A DNA stretch of 52,650 bases from an uncultured Alphaproteobacteria bacterium (lineage in GTDB: Bacteria > Pseudomonadota > Alphaproteobacteria > CAAGCB01 > CAG-977): NCBI GenBank assembly GCA_934277945.1, contig CAKQWA010000015.1:1-52650 (forward strand), in the 5' to 3' direction. The notes beneath the pieces were generated by a model. It saw only the letters and a program-made list of their open reading frames with translations, did no database searches and was not told where the DNA came from. Below are positions 17,418 to 25,595 of this stretch, in pieces (positions within the stretch are counted from its first letter, which is position 1; each line of letters begins with the position of its first letter). The position numbers and the translations under genes are program-made.

Positions 17418-18797
17418 ATGACATCGCAAGACATGCAGGAACAATGGCGGGAAGCCTCCCGCTTGCTGACGGAACGCTTGGGCGAAGACGTCTTTAAAAG
17501 TTGGCTGGAACCCGTTTGCGCGGGAGACCTGTCCGACGACGGCGTTTTGTCCCTGTACCTGCCGACGCGTTTTTTGCGCGATTGGATCACCCGCAATTAC
17601 GCCGACGACATCGCCGATTGCTTTCGCAAAGTAAATCCCGCCGTGCGCAATTTCGACTACCGCGTCGGAACGCCGTCGATCGCCGCCGCCAAGCCCGAAA
17701 CATCTTCCGCCGCGCCCGAAACGTCATCGGCGCAAACGGCGGTTTTGACGCAATCCGCCCCGCTTGTCGATTCGTATTCGACGGAACTCGACCCGCGCTT
17801 CACGTTTGAAAATTTCATCGTCGGCAAGCCCAACGAATTCGCCTACGCCGCCGCGCAGAGCATGGCGTCGTCGCGCTTCGTCACGTTCAATCCGCTGTTT
17901 TTGTATTCCAGCGTCGGCATGGGCAAAACCCACCTGATGCACGCGATTGCGTGGCACATTCGCAAAAACGACCCGTCGCGCAAGGTTATCTATATGTCGT
18001 CGGACAAGTTTCAGTATCATTTCGTGCGCGCGCTGAAATCGCAAAACATCGACAATTTCAAGGACAGCCTGCGCTCCGTCGACGTGCTGATGCTGGACGA
18101 CGTGCAGTTCCTGATCGGCAAAAACGGCACGCAGGAAGAATTTTTCCACACGTTCAACGCTTTGATCGAACACGGCGCGCAAATCATTCTGTCGGCGGAC
18201 AAGGCTCCCGTCAATCTGGACAGAATCGACGACCGGCTGAAAACCCGTCTGGCGTCCGGTCTGGTCGCGGACATTCATCCGACGACGTACGAACTGCGCC
18301 TGTCCATTTTGGAAAGCAAAGCGCAGATGCTCGGCGTGCCCGTGCCGCAGGACGTGATTGAATTTCTGGCGGAAAAACTGACGACCAGCGTGCGCGAATT
18401 GGAGGGGGCTCTGCACCGCGTCGTCGCCAACGTCCAGTTGATCGGCGGGCAGGTAACGCTTGAAAAAACGCGCTTTATTCTGAAAGATTTGCTGAACGTT
18501 CTGGAACGCCGCGTTACGATAGAGGAAATTCAGCACAAAGTCGCCGACAAATACAACATTCGCACGGCGGATATCCTGTCCAAACGCCGCGAGCGTCCGA
18601 TTGCCCGCCCGCGCCAAATCGCCATGTATCTGGCGAAAAATCTGACGACCGCGTCTTTGCCGGAAATCGGGCGCAAATTCGACCGCGATCACACGACGGT
18701 CATCCACGCGGTCAAAACCGTCGAGGACATGATGGCGCAGGATTCCCTGTTCGCCGACGAAGTCAATTCCCTGCGCCGCGCCCTGTCCTACGTTTAA
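17418..18797 (+). CDS. dnaA: Chromosomal replication initiator DnaA
   Basis: ATPase that binds DnaA boxes and opens the origin. The 459-residue protein shows the N-terminal helicase-loading domain (about 5-80), a variable linker, the AAA+ core with Lys170 in the Walker A loop (GMGKTHL), Walker B MLDDVQFL, and the C-terminal DNA-binding domain with RDHTTVIHAV. First of dnaA-dnaN-recF-gyrB. A terminator-like hairpin separates it from dnaN, which has its own promoter. Confidence 0.98.
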   Translation: MTSQDMQEQWREASRLLTERLGEDVFKSWLEPVCAGDLSDDGVLSLYLPTRFLRDWITRNYADDIADCFRKVNPAVRNFDYRVGTPSIAAAKPETSSAAPETSSAQTAVLTQSAPLVDSYSTELDPRFTFENFIVGKPNEFAYAAAQSMASSRFVTFNPLFLYSSVGMGKTHLMHAIAWHIRKNDPSRKVIYMSSDKFQYHFVRALKSQNIDNFKDSLRSVDVLMLDDVQFLIGKNGTQEEFFHTFNALIEHGAQIILSADKAPVNLDRIDDRLKTRLASGLVADIHPTTYELRLSILESKAQMLGVPVPQDVIEFLAEKLTTSVRELEGALHRVVANVQLIGGQVTLEKTRFILKDLLNVLERRVTIEEIQHKVADKYNIRTADILSKRRERPIARPRQIAMYLAKNLTTASLPEIGRKFDRDHTTVIHAVKTVEDMMAQDSLFADEVNSLRRALSYV

Positions 18798-18834
18798 TTT
18801 CCGCATTTGCCCGCGCTTTAAAAACGACTCGTGA

Positions 18835-18876
18835 AAAACGGCGGGATTCAGGCACTTTTTTTCACGCCGTTTTTTG
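18835..18876 (+). terminator. Terminator-like hairpin between dnaA and dnaN
   Basis: A 9-bp stem (AAAACGGCG / CGCCGTTTT) with a 21-nt loop ends in a T run. The long loop makes it weaker than the other terminators here. Confidence 0.65.
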
Positions 18877-18905
18877 CATTTTTTTCTTTCGCAAAACGCC
18901 TTTTA

Positions 18906-18914
18906 TGGTATACT
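18906..18914 (+). promoter_or_regulatory. Extended -10 promoter of dnaN
   Basis: TGGTATACT fits the extended -10 pattern (TG-N-TATAAT, one mismatch), 41 bases before the dnaN ATG. No clear -35, as is usual for this promoter class. Confidence 0.55.
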
Positions 18915-18955
18915 TGACCAGTTTAATTTTTAATGTTGAATCGAAGTGAAAAACC

Positions 18956-20083
18956 ATGAAATTTACCATTGAACGCTCCGCTTTGTCCAAAGCGCTTTCC
19001 CATATTCAAAACGTTGTCGAACGCCGTCACACGAACCCGTTGCTGTCCAACGTGAAAATCAACGCCGACGACGGACGCATCACGCTGTTCGCCACCGACA
19101 ACGAATTGGAAATTTGCGAAAACACGCCCGCCGACGTCGAGGAAAAAGGCTCGATCACCGCGCCGGCGCACAAACTGTATGAAATCATCCGCAAATTGCC
19201 GGAAGGGGCGCAAATCGCTTTCACGATGAACGCGGAAAAGGAACAAATCAACATTGTTTCGGGACGTTCCAAATTCGCTCTGCCGACCATGGCGGGCGAG
19301 GACTTTCCTTCGATTGCCGAGGGCGATATGCCGACGAAGTTCACGCTGACGGCGCAGACGCTGAAAGATTTGATCGAACGCACGTCGTTCGCCGTGTCGA
19401 CCGAAGAAACGCGCTATTACCTGAACGGGATTTATCTGCACGAAGCGACGGCGAAAGATGAAAAAGTCTTGCGCGCGGTCGCGACGGACGGTCACCGCTT
19501 GGCGTACGCCGACACCGTTTTGCCGCAGGGCGCGGAGGGCATGGCGGGCATTATCGTGCCGCGCAAGGCGATCGGTGAATTGGGCAAGTTGCTGGCGGAA
19601 GAATCCGGCGACGTGCAAATCGCGCTGTCGAACTACAAAATCCGTTTCGCTTTGGGCGATTTGGTTCTGACGTCGCTGTTGATCGAAGGCACGTATCCCG
19701 ATTACGAACGCGTCATTCCGCAGGAAAACGACAAATGCTTGGAAGTCGAGGCTCCCGTTTTAATGGCGGCGGTCGACCGCGTCGCCGTCGTTTCGGAAAA
19801 ATCGCGCGCCGTGAAATTGAGCATTTCCAAAAACAAAATCGTCGTGTCCGCGACTTCCGCCGAAAATGAAAACGAAAAAAGCAGCGCGGAAGACGAAATC
19901 GAAGTCAAGTACGACGGCGACAATGTCGACATCGGGTTCAACTACCGCTATCTGTTGGACGTTTTGGGACAAATTAAGGGCGGTTTGGTGCAAATCGCGA
20001 TGCTGGATTCCAATTCGCCGACCGTGCTGACGGATTTGTCCGACGCGAACGTGCTGTTTGTTTTAATGCCGATGCGAGTGTAA
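18956..20083 (+). CDS. dnaN: DNA polymerase III beta sliding clamp
   Basis: Ring-shaped clamp tethering Pol III to DNA. The 375-residue length fits three repeated clamp domains of about 120 residues; the start MKFTIERSALSKAL, TDGHRLA at about 180 and the C-terminal LMPMRV (clamp edge seen across the family) are all typical. It is followed after 25 bases by recF. Confidence 0.98.
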   Translation: MKFTIERSALSKALSHIQNVVERRHTNPLLSNVKINADDGRITLFATDNELEICENTPADVEEKGSITAPAHKLYEIIRKLPEGAQIAFTMNAEKEQINIVSGRSKFALPTMAGEDFPSIAEGDMPTKFTLTAQTLKDLIERTSFAVSTEETRYYLNGIYLHEATAKDEKVLRAVATDGHRLAYADTVLPQGAEGMAGIIVPRKAIGELGKLLAEESGDVQIALSNYKIRFALGDLVLTSLLIEGTYPDYERVIPQENDKCLEVEAPVLMAAVDRVAVVSEKSRAVKLSISKNKIVVSATSAENENEKSSAEDEIEVKYDGDNVDIGFNYRYLLDVLGQIKGGLVQIAMLDSNSPTVLTDLSDANVLFVLMPMRV

Positions 20084-20108
20084 GACCATTTTTACTGCAA
20101 GCCGCCTG

Positions 20109-21275
20109 ATGTTGGAGCGTTCGGCGAACGGCTCCGTTTGTGAAAAATCCGCCGCGTCCGTTCTTTCGGGCGTGCGGGTGAAGCGGCTTGTCGTGTCGAA
20201 TTTCCGCAATTACGCGTCGCTGGAACTGCATTTGCCCGCCGATAAAAACTGCGTCGTTCTGCACGGCGCGAACGGGTGCGGCAAAACAAATCTTTTGGAA
20301 GCGGTTTCCTTTCTGACGGCGGGGCGCGGCTTGCGCAACGTCAAACTGGACGATGTGGCGGCGCGCGGCAATCCCGACGCTTTGTGGAGCGTCAGCGCGA
20401 TTATCGCCAAAGGTGCGGAAACGTTCGCAATCGGCACGGGCAAAACGGCGAAAGACGCGACGGAACGCCGCAGACGCGTGCGCATCGACGGCGAAGAATG
20501 TAAAAATCAGGCGGAACTGGCGGCTTTGACCCCGATGGTGTGGTTGACTCCTTCGATGGACAGGCTGTTTTGCGCGGAAGCGTCTTCCCGCCGCCGCTTT
20601 TTCGACCGTTTGTGCCATTGCTTCGACGCGCGGCACGCGGCGCATTGCACGACGTACGCGAACGCTTTGCGCCAATACAACAAATTGCGGCAGGACGGCT
20701 CGAACGACGCCGAATGGCTGAAAGCGCTGGAATCGACAATGGCGCGCAGCGGGGCGTTGATTTTCGCCGCGCGCGAACGGGTGCTGGATTTGCTGAACGC
20801 GCAGTTGAATTCGGACGTCGACGGCTTTCCGCGCGCCGCCGTGTCGCTGACGCAGAGCGTTGACGAGGACGGTTTGCGCCGTTTGTTCGCCAAAGCGCGC
20901 GAAAACGGCGATTCTTTGCGTTTTGCGCCGCATTTGTCGGATTTAATCGTCGAAAACGTTGACAAGAATATGCCCGCCGCGCTGTGTTCGACGGGCGAGC
21001 AAAAAGCGTTGCTGATTACCATTTTGCTGGCGCATCTGAAAGCCGTCGCAAAGCACGCGGGCGTTCTGCCCATGCTGCTTTTGGACGAAGCGGGCGCGCA
21101 TTTGGACGAAGACCGCCGCAACCGCTTTTTCAATTATTTAAAAACGCCCGACACGCAAATCTGGCTGACGGGCACGCGGGCGGAGTCTTTTTCCGTTCTG
21201 AAAGACGCGGCGCATTTCTGCCCCGTTGAAGATTTTTTTAACGCCGAACCGTTTATCAGTGCGGAGGCGTCGTAG
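20109..21275 (+). CDS. recF: DNA gap repair protein RecF
   Basis: SMC-like ATPase that binds gapped DNA and, with RecO and RecR, loads RecA. It has a Walker A loop (GANGCGKTNLLEAV), the ABC signature region (CSTGEQKALL) and Walker B LLLDEAGAHLD. The usual RecF start (RLVVSNFRNY) is reached only after about 25 residues, so the true start could be a downstream GTG near 20175. gyrB follows after 12 bases. Confidence 0.94.
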   Translation: MLERSANGSVCEKSAASVLSGVRVKRLVVSNFRNYASLELHLPADKNCVVLHGANGCGKTNLLEAVSFLTAGRGLRNVKLDDVAARGNPDALWSVSAIIAKGAETFAIGTGKTAKDATERRRRVRIDGEECKNQAELAALTPMVWLTPSMDRLFCAEASSRRRFFDRLCHCFDARHAAHCTTYANALRQYNKLRQDGSNDAEWLKALESTMARSGALIFAARERVLDLLNAQLNSDVDGFPRAAVSLTQSVDEDGLRRLFAKARENGDSLRFAPHLSDLIVENVDKNMPAALCSTGEQKALLITILLAHLKAVAKHAGVLPMLLLDEAGAHLDEDRRNRFFNYLKTPDTQIWLTGTRAESFSVLKDAAHFCPVEDFFNAEPFISAEAS

Positions 21276-21287
21276 CAAGAGGACATC

Positions 21288-23702
21288 ATGACCGAACAAC
21301 AAAACGAATATAATGCCGAATCCATTAAAGTTCTGAAAGGCTTGGACGCCGTGCGCAAACGCCCCGGAATGTACATCGGGGACACGGACGACGGCACGGG
21401 GCTGCACCACATGGTGTACGAAGTGCTGGACAACGCCATTGACGAGGCTTTGGCGGGATACTGCACGCGCACCGTCGTGACCATCAATCCCGACGGTTCC
21501 GTCACCGTGCGCGACAACGGGCGCGGCATTCCGACCGATATGCACAAGGAGGAAGGCGTTTCCGCCGCCGAAGTCATTATGACCGAACTGCACGCGGGCG
21601 GCAAATTCGACCAGAATTCGTACAAGATTTCCGGCGGTCTGCACGGCGTCGGCGTGTCCGTCGTCAACGCTTTGTCCTCGCGTTTGGATCTGCGCATCTG
21701 GCGCAACGGCAAGGAACACTATATGCAGTTCAAGCACGGCGTTCCCGTCGCTCCGCTGAAAGTCGTCGGCGACGCGCCCGACGGTCAGACGGGTACGGAA
21801 GTGACGTTCATGCCGTCTGCCGAAACGTTCACGCGGACGGAATTCGATTTCAACACGCTGGAACACCGTATGCGCGAACTGGCGTTTTTGAATTCGGGCG
21901 TGCATCTGGTGCTGAAAGACGCGCGTATCCAGAACCCGCAGGAAGTCGAATTCTGCTACACGGGCGGCATTGAGGAATTCGTGCGCTTCATCGACAAATC
22001 GAAAAACACGATTACGCAGACTCCGTTCACGATGCGCGGCGAAAAGAACGGCATCACCGTCGATTTGGCGATGGAATGGACGGACGGATACCACGAAACG
22101 ACGCTGTGCTTTACGAACAACATCGCCCAGCGCGACGGCGGCACGCACTTGGCGGGCTTCCGCGCGGCGCTGACCCGCACGATCAACAACTACGCGGCGC
22201 AGACGGGCCTGCTGAAAAAGGAAAAAGTCGAACTGGCGGGCGAAGATATGCGCGAGGGGCTGACCTGCGTTTTGTCCGTCAAAGTGCCCGACCCGAAGTT
22301 TTCGTCGCAAACGAAAGACAAACTCGTGTCGTCCGAAGTCCGTCCCGTCGTCGAGGGCATCGTGGGCGAAAAACTGGAAAAATGGCTGGGCGAACACCCC
22401 GCGGAAGCCAAAGGCATCATCGGCAAGGTCGTGGAAGCCGCCGCCGCGCGCGAAGCCGCCCGCAAAGCGCGCGATTTGACGCGCCGCAAGGGTGTGCTGG
22501 ACATGGCGTCGCTCCCCGGCAAGTTGGCGGACTGCTCCGAACGCGATCCGGTCAATTCCGAAATTTTCATCGTGGAAGGGGACTCCGCGGGCGGTTCCGC
22601 AAAACAGGGACGCAACCGCGCGAATCAGGCGATTCTGCCTTTGAGGGGCAAAATTTTGAACGTCGAGCGCGCGCGTTTCGACCGTATGCTGAATTCCGCC
22701 GAAATCGGCACGATGGTCACGGCGTTCGGCACGGGCATCGGGCGCGACGACTTCAACGCCGACAAATGCCGCTACCACAAAATCATCATCATGACCGATG
22801 CTGACGTCGACGGCGCGCACATCCGCACGCTGCTGCTGACGTTCTTCTTCCGTCAAATGCCCGAACTGATCGAGCGCGGCTACATCTACATTGCGCAACC
22901 GCCTTTGTATCGCGCGAAAAAAGGCAATTCGGACATTTACCTGAAAGACGAACGCTCGTTGGAGGAATATCTGATTTCCATCGCGACGCAGGATTCGATT
23001 TTGTGCCGCTACGACGGCGTGCAGATCGGCGGAATTCAGTTGTCGCATCTGGCGGAGGAGGCGAAAAACTGCTCCTCTCTGATTTCCGCGCTGTCGCGTC
23101 AAGTGCCGGCGAAAATCATTGAACAGGCGGCGATTTTCGGTCTGTTCGACAAGGAAGTGTACGACAACGCGGACAAGGCGAAAGCGGCTTTGGCGCAGGC
23201 GGTCGCGCGCTTGGACGAAATCGAACCCGAATACGAACGCGGCTGGCGGGGAGTTTACGAAAACGCGCAATTCACGTTCACCAGAACTCTGCGCGGCGTG
23301 ACCGAAACGCACGTTTTGGACGTCAATCTGCTGTCCAGCGGCGAAGCGATGAAATTGAACGAATTTGCCGCCGATTTAAAAGAAACGTACTGCAAAACCG
23401 CCGTTTTCAAATCCAAAGACGGCGAATTCAAACTGAACGGACCCGCGGGCTTGCAGGATGTCATTTCCAAAGTCGGACGCAAGGGCATTTCTTTGCAGCG
23501 CTACAAGGGGCTGGGCGAAATGAACCCCGAACAGTTGTGGGAAACGACGCTTGACCCGAACGCGCGCTCCCTGCTTCAAGTCAAAATCGAACATTTCGAT
23601 CAGGCGGAAGGCGTGTTTTCAATGCTGATGGGCGACGTTGTGGAACCGCGCCGCGACTTCATTCAGGAAAACGCGCTGAACGTGGTCAATTTGGACATCT
23701 GA
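21288..23702 (+). CDS. gyrB: DNA gyrase subunit B
   Basis: ATPase subunit of gyrase, which introduces negative supercoils. The 804-residue protein has the GHKL ATPase site (EVLDNAIDEA, DNGRGIPTD, GGLHGVGVSVVNAL), the transducer, the Toprim motifs EGDSAGGSAKQGR and DADVDGAHIRTLLLTFF, and a C-terminal YKGLGEMNPEQLWETT. The QGR triad and DxD metal site are intact. AGAGGA precedes the ATG. Last gene of the recF-gyrB run, closed by a strong terminator. Confidence 0.98.
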   Translation: MTEQQNEYNAESIKVLKGLDAVRKRPGMYIGDTDDGTGLHHMVYEVLDNAIDEALAGYCTRTVVTINPDGSVTVRDNGRGIPTDMHKEEGVSAAEVIMTELHAGGKFDQNSYKISGGLHGVGVSVVNALSSRLDLRIWRNGKEHYMQFKHGVPVAPLKVVGDAPDGQTGTEVTFMPSAETFTRTEFDFNTLEHRMRELAFLNSGVHLVLKDARIQNPQEVEFCYTGGIEEFVRFIDKSKNTITQTPFTMRGEKNGITVDLAMEWTDGYHETTLCFTNNIAQRDGGTHLAGFRAALTRTINNYAAQTGLLKKEKVELAGEDMREGLTCVLSVKVPDPKFSSQTKDKLVSSEVRPVVEGIVGEKLEKWLGEHPAEAKGIIGKVVEAAAAREAARKARDLTRRKGVLDMASLPGKLADCSERDPVNSEIFIVEGDSAGGSAKQGRNRANQAILPLRGKILNVERARFDRMLNSAEIGTMVTAFGTGIGRDDFNADKCRYHKIIIMTDADVDGAHIRTLLLTFFFRQMPELIERGYIYIAQPPLYRAKKGNSDIYLKDERSLEEYLISIATQDSILCRYDGVQIGGIQLSHLAEEAKNCSSLISALSRQVPAKIIEQAAIFGLFDKEVYDNADKAKAALAQAVARLDEIEPEYERGWRGVYENAQFTFTRTLRGVTETHVLDVNLLSSGEAMKLNEFAADLKETYCKTAVFKSKDGEFKLNGPAGLQDVISKVGRKGISLQRYKGLGEMNPEQLWETTLDPNARSLLQVKIEHFDQAEGVFSMLMGDVVEPRRDFIQENALNVVNLDI

Positions 23703-23722
23703 CCGTTTCTTATGCCATTGAA

Positions 23723-23756
23723 AAACCCCGCAATTTCGCGGGGTTTCTCTTTTTTG
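23723..23756 (+). terminator. Intrinsic terminator after gyrB
   Basis: A perfect 9-bp stem (AAACCCCGC / GCGGGGTTT) with a 6-nt loop, followed by a T-rich run. Confidence 0.92.
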
Positions 23757-23770
23757 GCTTTGAAAACGGC

Positions 23771-24175
23771 TTATTCCTGTGTTTCGTCGTTTTGGATTTC
23801 GTAGACGACTTCGTCCAGATTGGCGGGGTCTTCGCCCAGCAGAATCGCCAGATTTTTCAAGTACCGCAAGCCGTTGTACTTCCGGTATTCCTCAATCGTG
23901 CTTTCAAATTCAAGCGCTTCGACTTCCTCGTCCGCTTTCGGCAGCATCAGCGGCACGAAAGACACGTCGCCGCTGACGTCTTCGCGCTGGATTTCCAGCC
24001 AGCCGTTCGTCATGGAAAACAAAAAAGTCGCCACGCTGTTCTGCTCTTTGACAATCTTGACGCGCGCGCCGCTTAAATTGTGCTTTAACAGCATTTCCGT
24101 CTGCTCGATGTACTGCGTGGTGAAAATGCCGTTGACCTGCGTATCCAAAAAATCGTTGACAATCAATGTGTACAT
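23771..24175 (-). CDS. Unknown 134-residue acidic protein
   Basis: Not recognised. It starts MYTLIVNDF, has no membrane segment or signal peptide, and ends in an acidic stretch. Secondary structure looks alternating, with a helical EYRKYNGLRYLKNLAILLGED segment before the C-terminus. I start at the internal ATG because it has GGAG upstream, whereas the 31-residue extension crosses AT-rich, promoter-like DNA. It is divergent from the EamA transporter and faces the gyrB terminator. Confidence 0.65.
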   Translation of the reverse strand: MYTLIVNDFLDTQVNGIFTTQYIEQTEMLLKHNLSGARVKIVKEQNSVATFLFSMTNGWLEIQREDVSGDVSFVPLMLPKADEEVEALEFESTIEEYRKYNGLRYLKNLAILLGEDPANLDEVVYEIQNDETQE

Positions 24176-24306
24176 GGCGTTCTCCGTTTTTTTTTCAAAA
24201 ATACGACGAAATGTTAAAAATATCCTTACAAAATCTTTTGCCTGTTGACAAATCGCACTTTCGGTCATAGTAATTCGCTCCGGCTCTTTATTTTACGGAG
24301 ATGGCA

Positions 24307-25206
24307 ATGAGATTGAAAACAAAAGGCGTGGTGCTCGGCATGATCGGCACAAGCGCGTACGGCACGAATCCGCTGTTCGCGTTGCCCTTGTACGCGGCGG
24401 GCTTGACCGTCGATTCCGTTTTGTTTTACCGTTACGCGATCGCGCTGATTTTGTTCGGGCTGTATGTCCGCTTTTACAAAAAAACGCCGCTGAAAATCTC
24501 GTTGAAGCAACTTATCGTCCTGTTGCCGATCGGTTTGTGCTTCGCCGTTTCGTCGTGGACGCTGTTCACCAGTTACAAATACATTGACGTGGGCATCGCT
24601 TCGACGATTCTGTTCGTTTATCCGATTATCGTCGCGCTGATTATGGCGCTGTTTTTCCACGAAAAAGTGTCCGTGCGCACGCTTGCCGCCATTGCGCTGA
24701 CGACGGCGGGCATCGCGCTGTTTTACAAGGGCGAAAACGGGCGGACGCTGAATCTGTACGGCGTCGGATTGGTGCTTTTGTCCGCGCTGTCCTACGCTTT
24801 TTACATGATTGCGATCAAGAAAATCCCCGCGCTGAAAGGGCTGAAATACTCGCTTGTCACGTTTTACGTCATGGCGTTCGGCTTGCTGCTGTTCGCCTAC
24901 AATCTGGGCTTCGGGGCGAAATTGCAGCGCGTCGACACGCCGTTTTTGTACGGGTGCGTCCTGCTGTCCGCCGTTCTGCCGACGATTGTTTCGCTGGAAA
25001 CGATGACGATTGCGATTAAGATGATCGGTCCCACGCTGTCGGCGATTTTGGGCGCGCTGGAACCCGTGACGGCGATTCTGATCGGCGTTTTCGTTTTCGG
25101 CGAGCGCATGACGCCGCGCATTTTAACCGGCATCGTGCTGATTTTGCTGGCGGTGTTCATCATTGTTTTGCAACCGAAGCACAAAAAAATGCCGTCGGTG
25201 CATTAA
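24307..25206 (+). CDS. EamA/DMT superfamily transporter
   Basis: A 299-residue inner-membrane protein with ten predicted TM helices in two repeats, each matching the EamA pattern (about 1-135 and 145-290), including the late LGALEPVTAILIGVFVFGE motif that marks the family. Substrates are usually small metabolites such as amino acids or nucleotides and cannot be assigned here. Of two close ATGs the second has GGAG at the better distance. No gene follows on this strand for over 9 kb. Confidence 0.88.
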   Translation: MRLKTKGVVLGMIGTSAYGTNPLFALPLYAAGLTVDSVLFYRYAIALILFGLYVRFYKKTPLKISLKQLIVLLPIGLCFAVSSWTLFTSYKYIDVGIASTILFVYPIIVALIMALFFHEKVSVRTLAAIALTTAGIALFYKGENGRTLNLYGVGLVLLSALSYAFYMIAIKKIPALKGLKYSLVTFYVMAFGLLLFAYNLGFGAKLQRVDTPFLYGCVLLSAVLPTIVSLETMTIAIKMIGPTLSAILGALEPVTAILIGVFVFGERMTPRILTGIVLILLAVFIIVLQPKHKKMPSVH

Positions 25207-25595
25207 AATCCGGAAATTTGGCAAAAAACAACGGGCGGCATGGATTGCAAATGCCGCCCGAAACATATCCGCGCCCTAAAACGCGGATGATTTGCGAACG
25301 GGCGGAACATCCGCCCCTCAACAAAAAATATAGGGAAAAAACGCCCGAAAGACAAGGCAACCTACGGTTATAGCCGTTTATCCGCCGCGCGCCCGCTGTT
25401 TTGGACTCTGCCGGCTTTTTTGTCATTCGTCCGGTTTAATGCGGATTTTTCACGCGCGCACACTTTGGGCGGGGCGGGATGCAAAATCGCATCGGCGAAT
25501 TTGGCGCAATCTTGCGAGGTTCGGGCGCGCGGAATGGCGGGGTGCAAAAACGCCCCGCAAGTTTCCCTGCGGGGCGTCTTTTTCAAGCAGTGCGA
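25207..25595. other. Only large intergenic gap: hairpin-rich, no gene seen
   Basis: This 389-bp space lies between two converging genes. It holds three adjacent perfect inverted repeats: 10-bp arms at 25232-25241 and 25251-25260, 7-bp arms at 25267-25273 and 25282-25288, and 7-bp arms at 25300-25306 and 25310-25316. A strong bidirectional terminator sits at its right end. No ORF has a good start signal or family likeness. The hairpins may end EamA transcripts or belong to a small RNA; neither is shown. Confidence 0.6.
25545..25582 (-). terminator. Bidirectional terminator downstream of ppdK
   Basis: A 9-bp stem (CGCCCCGCA / TGCGGGGCG) with an 8-nt loop. T runs flank it on both strands (TCTTTTT on plus, GTTTTTG on minus). 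It ends the glyQ-glyS-ppdK transcript. Confidence 0.88.

Noticed and set aside
21138..23312. 724-codon open frame on the minus strand opposite gyrB
   Set aside because: Antisense to an intact gyrB, with the same shadow composition and no ribosome binding site.
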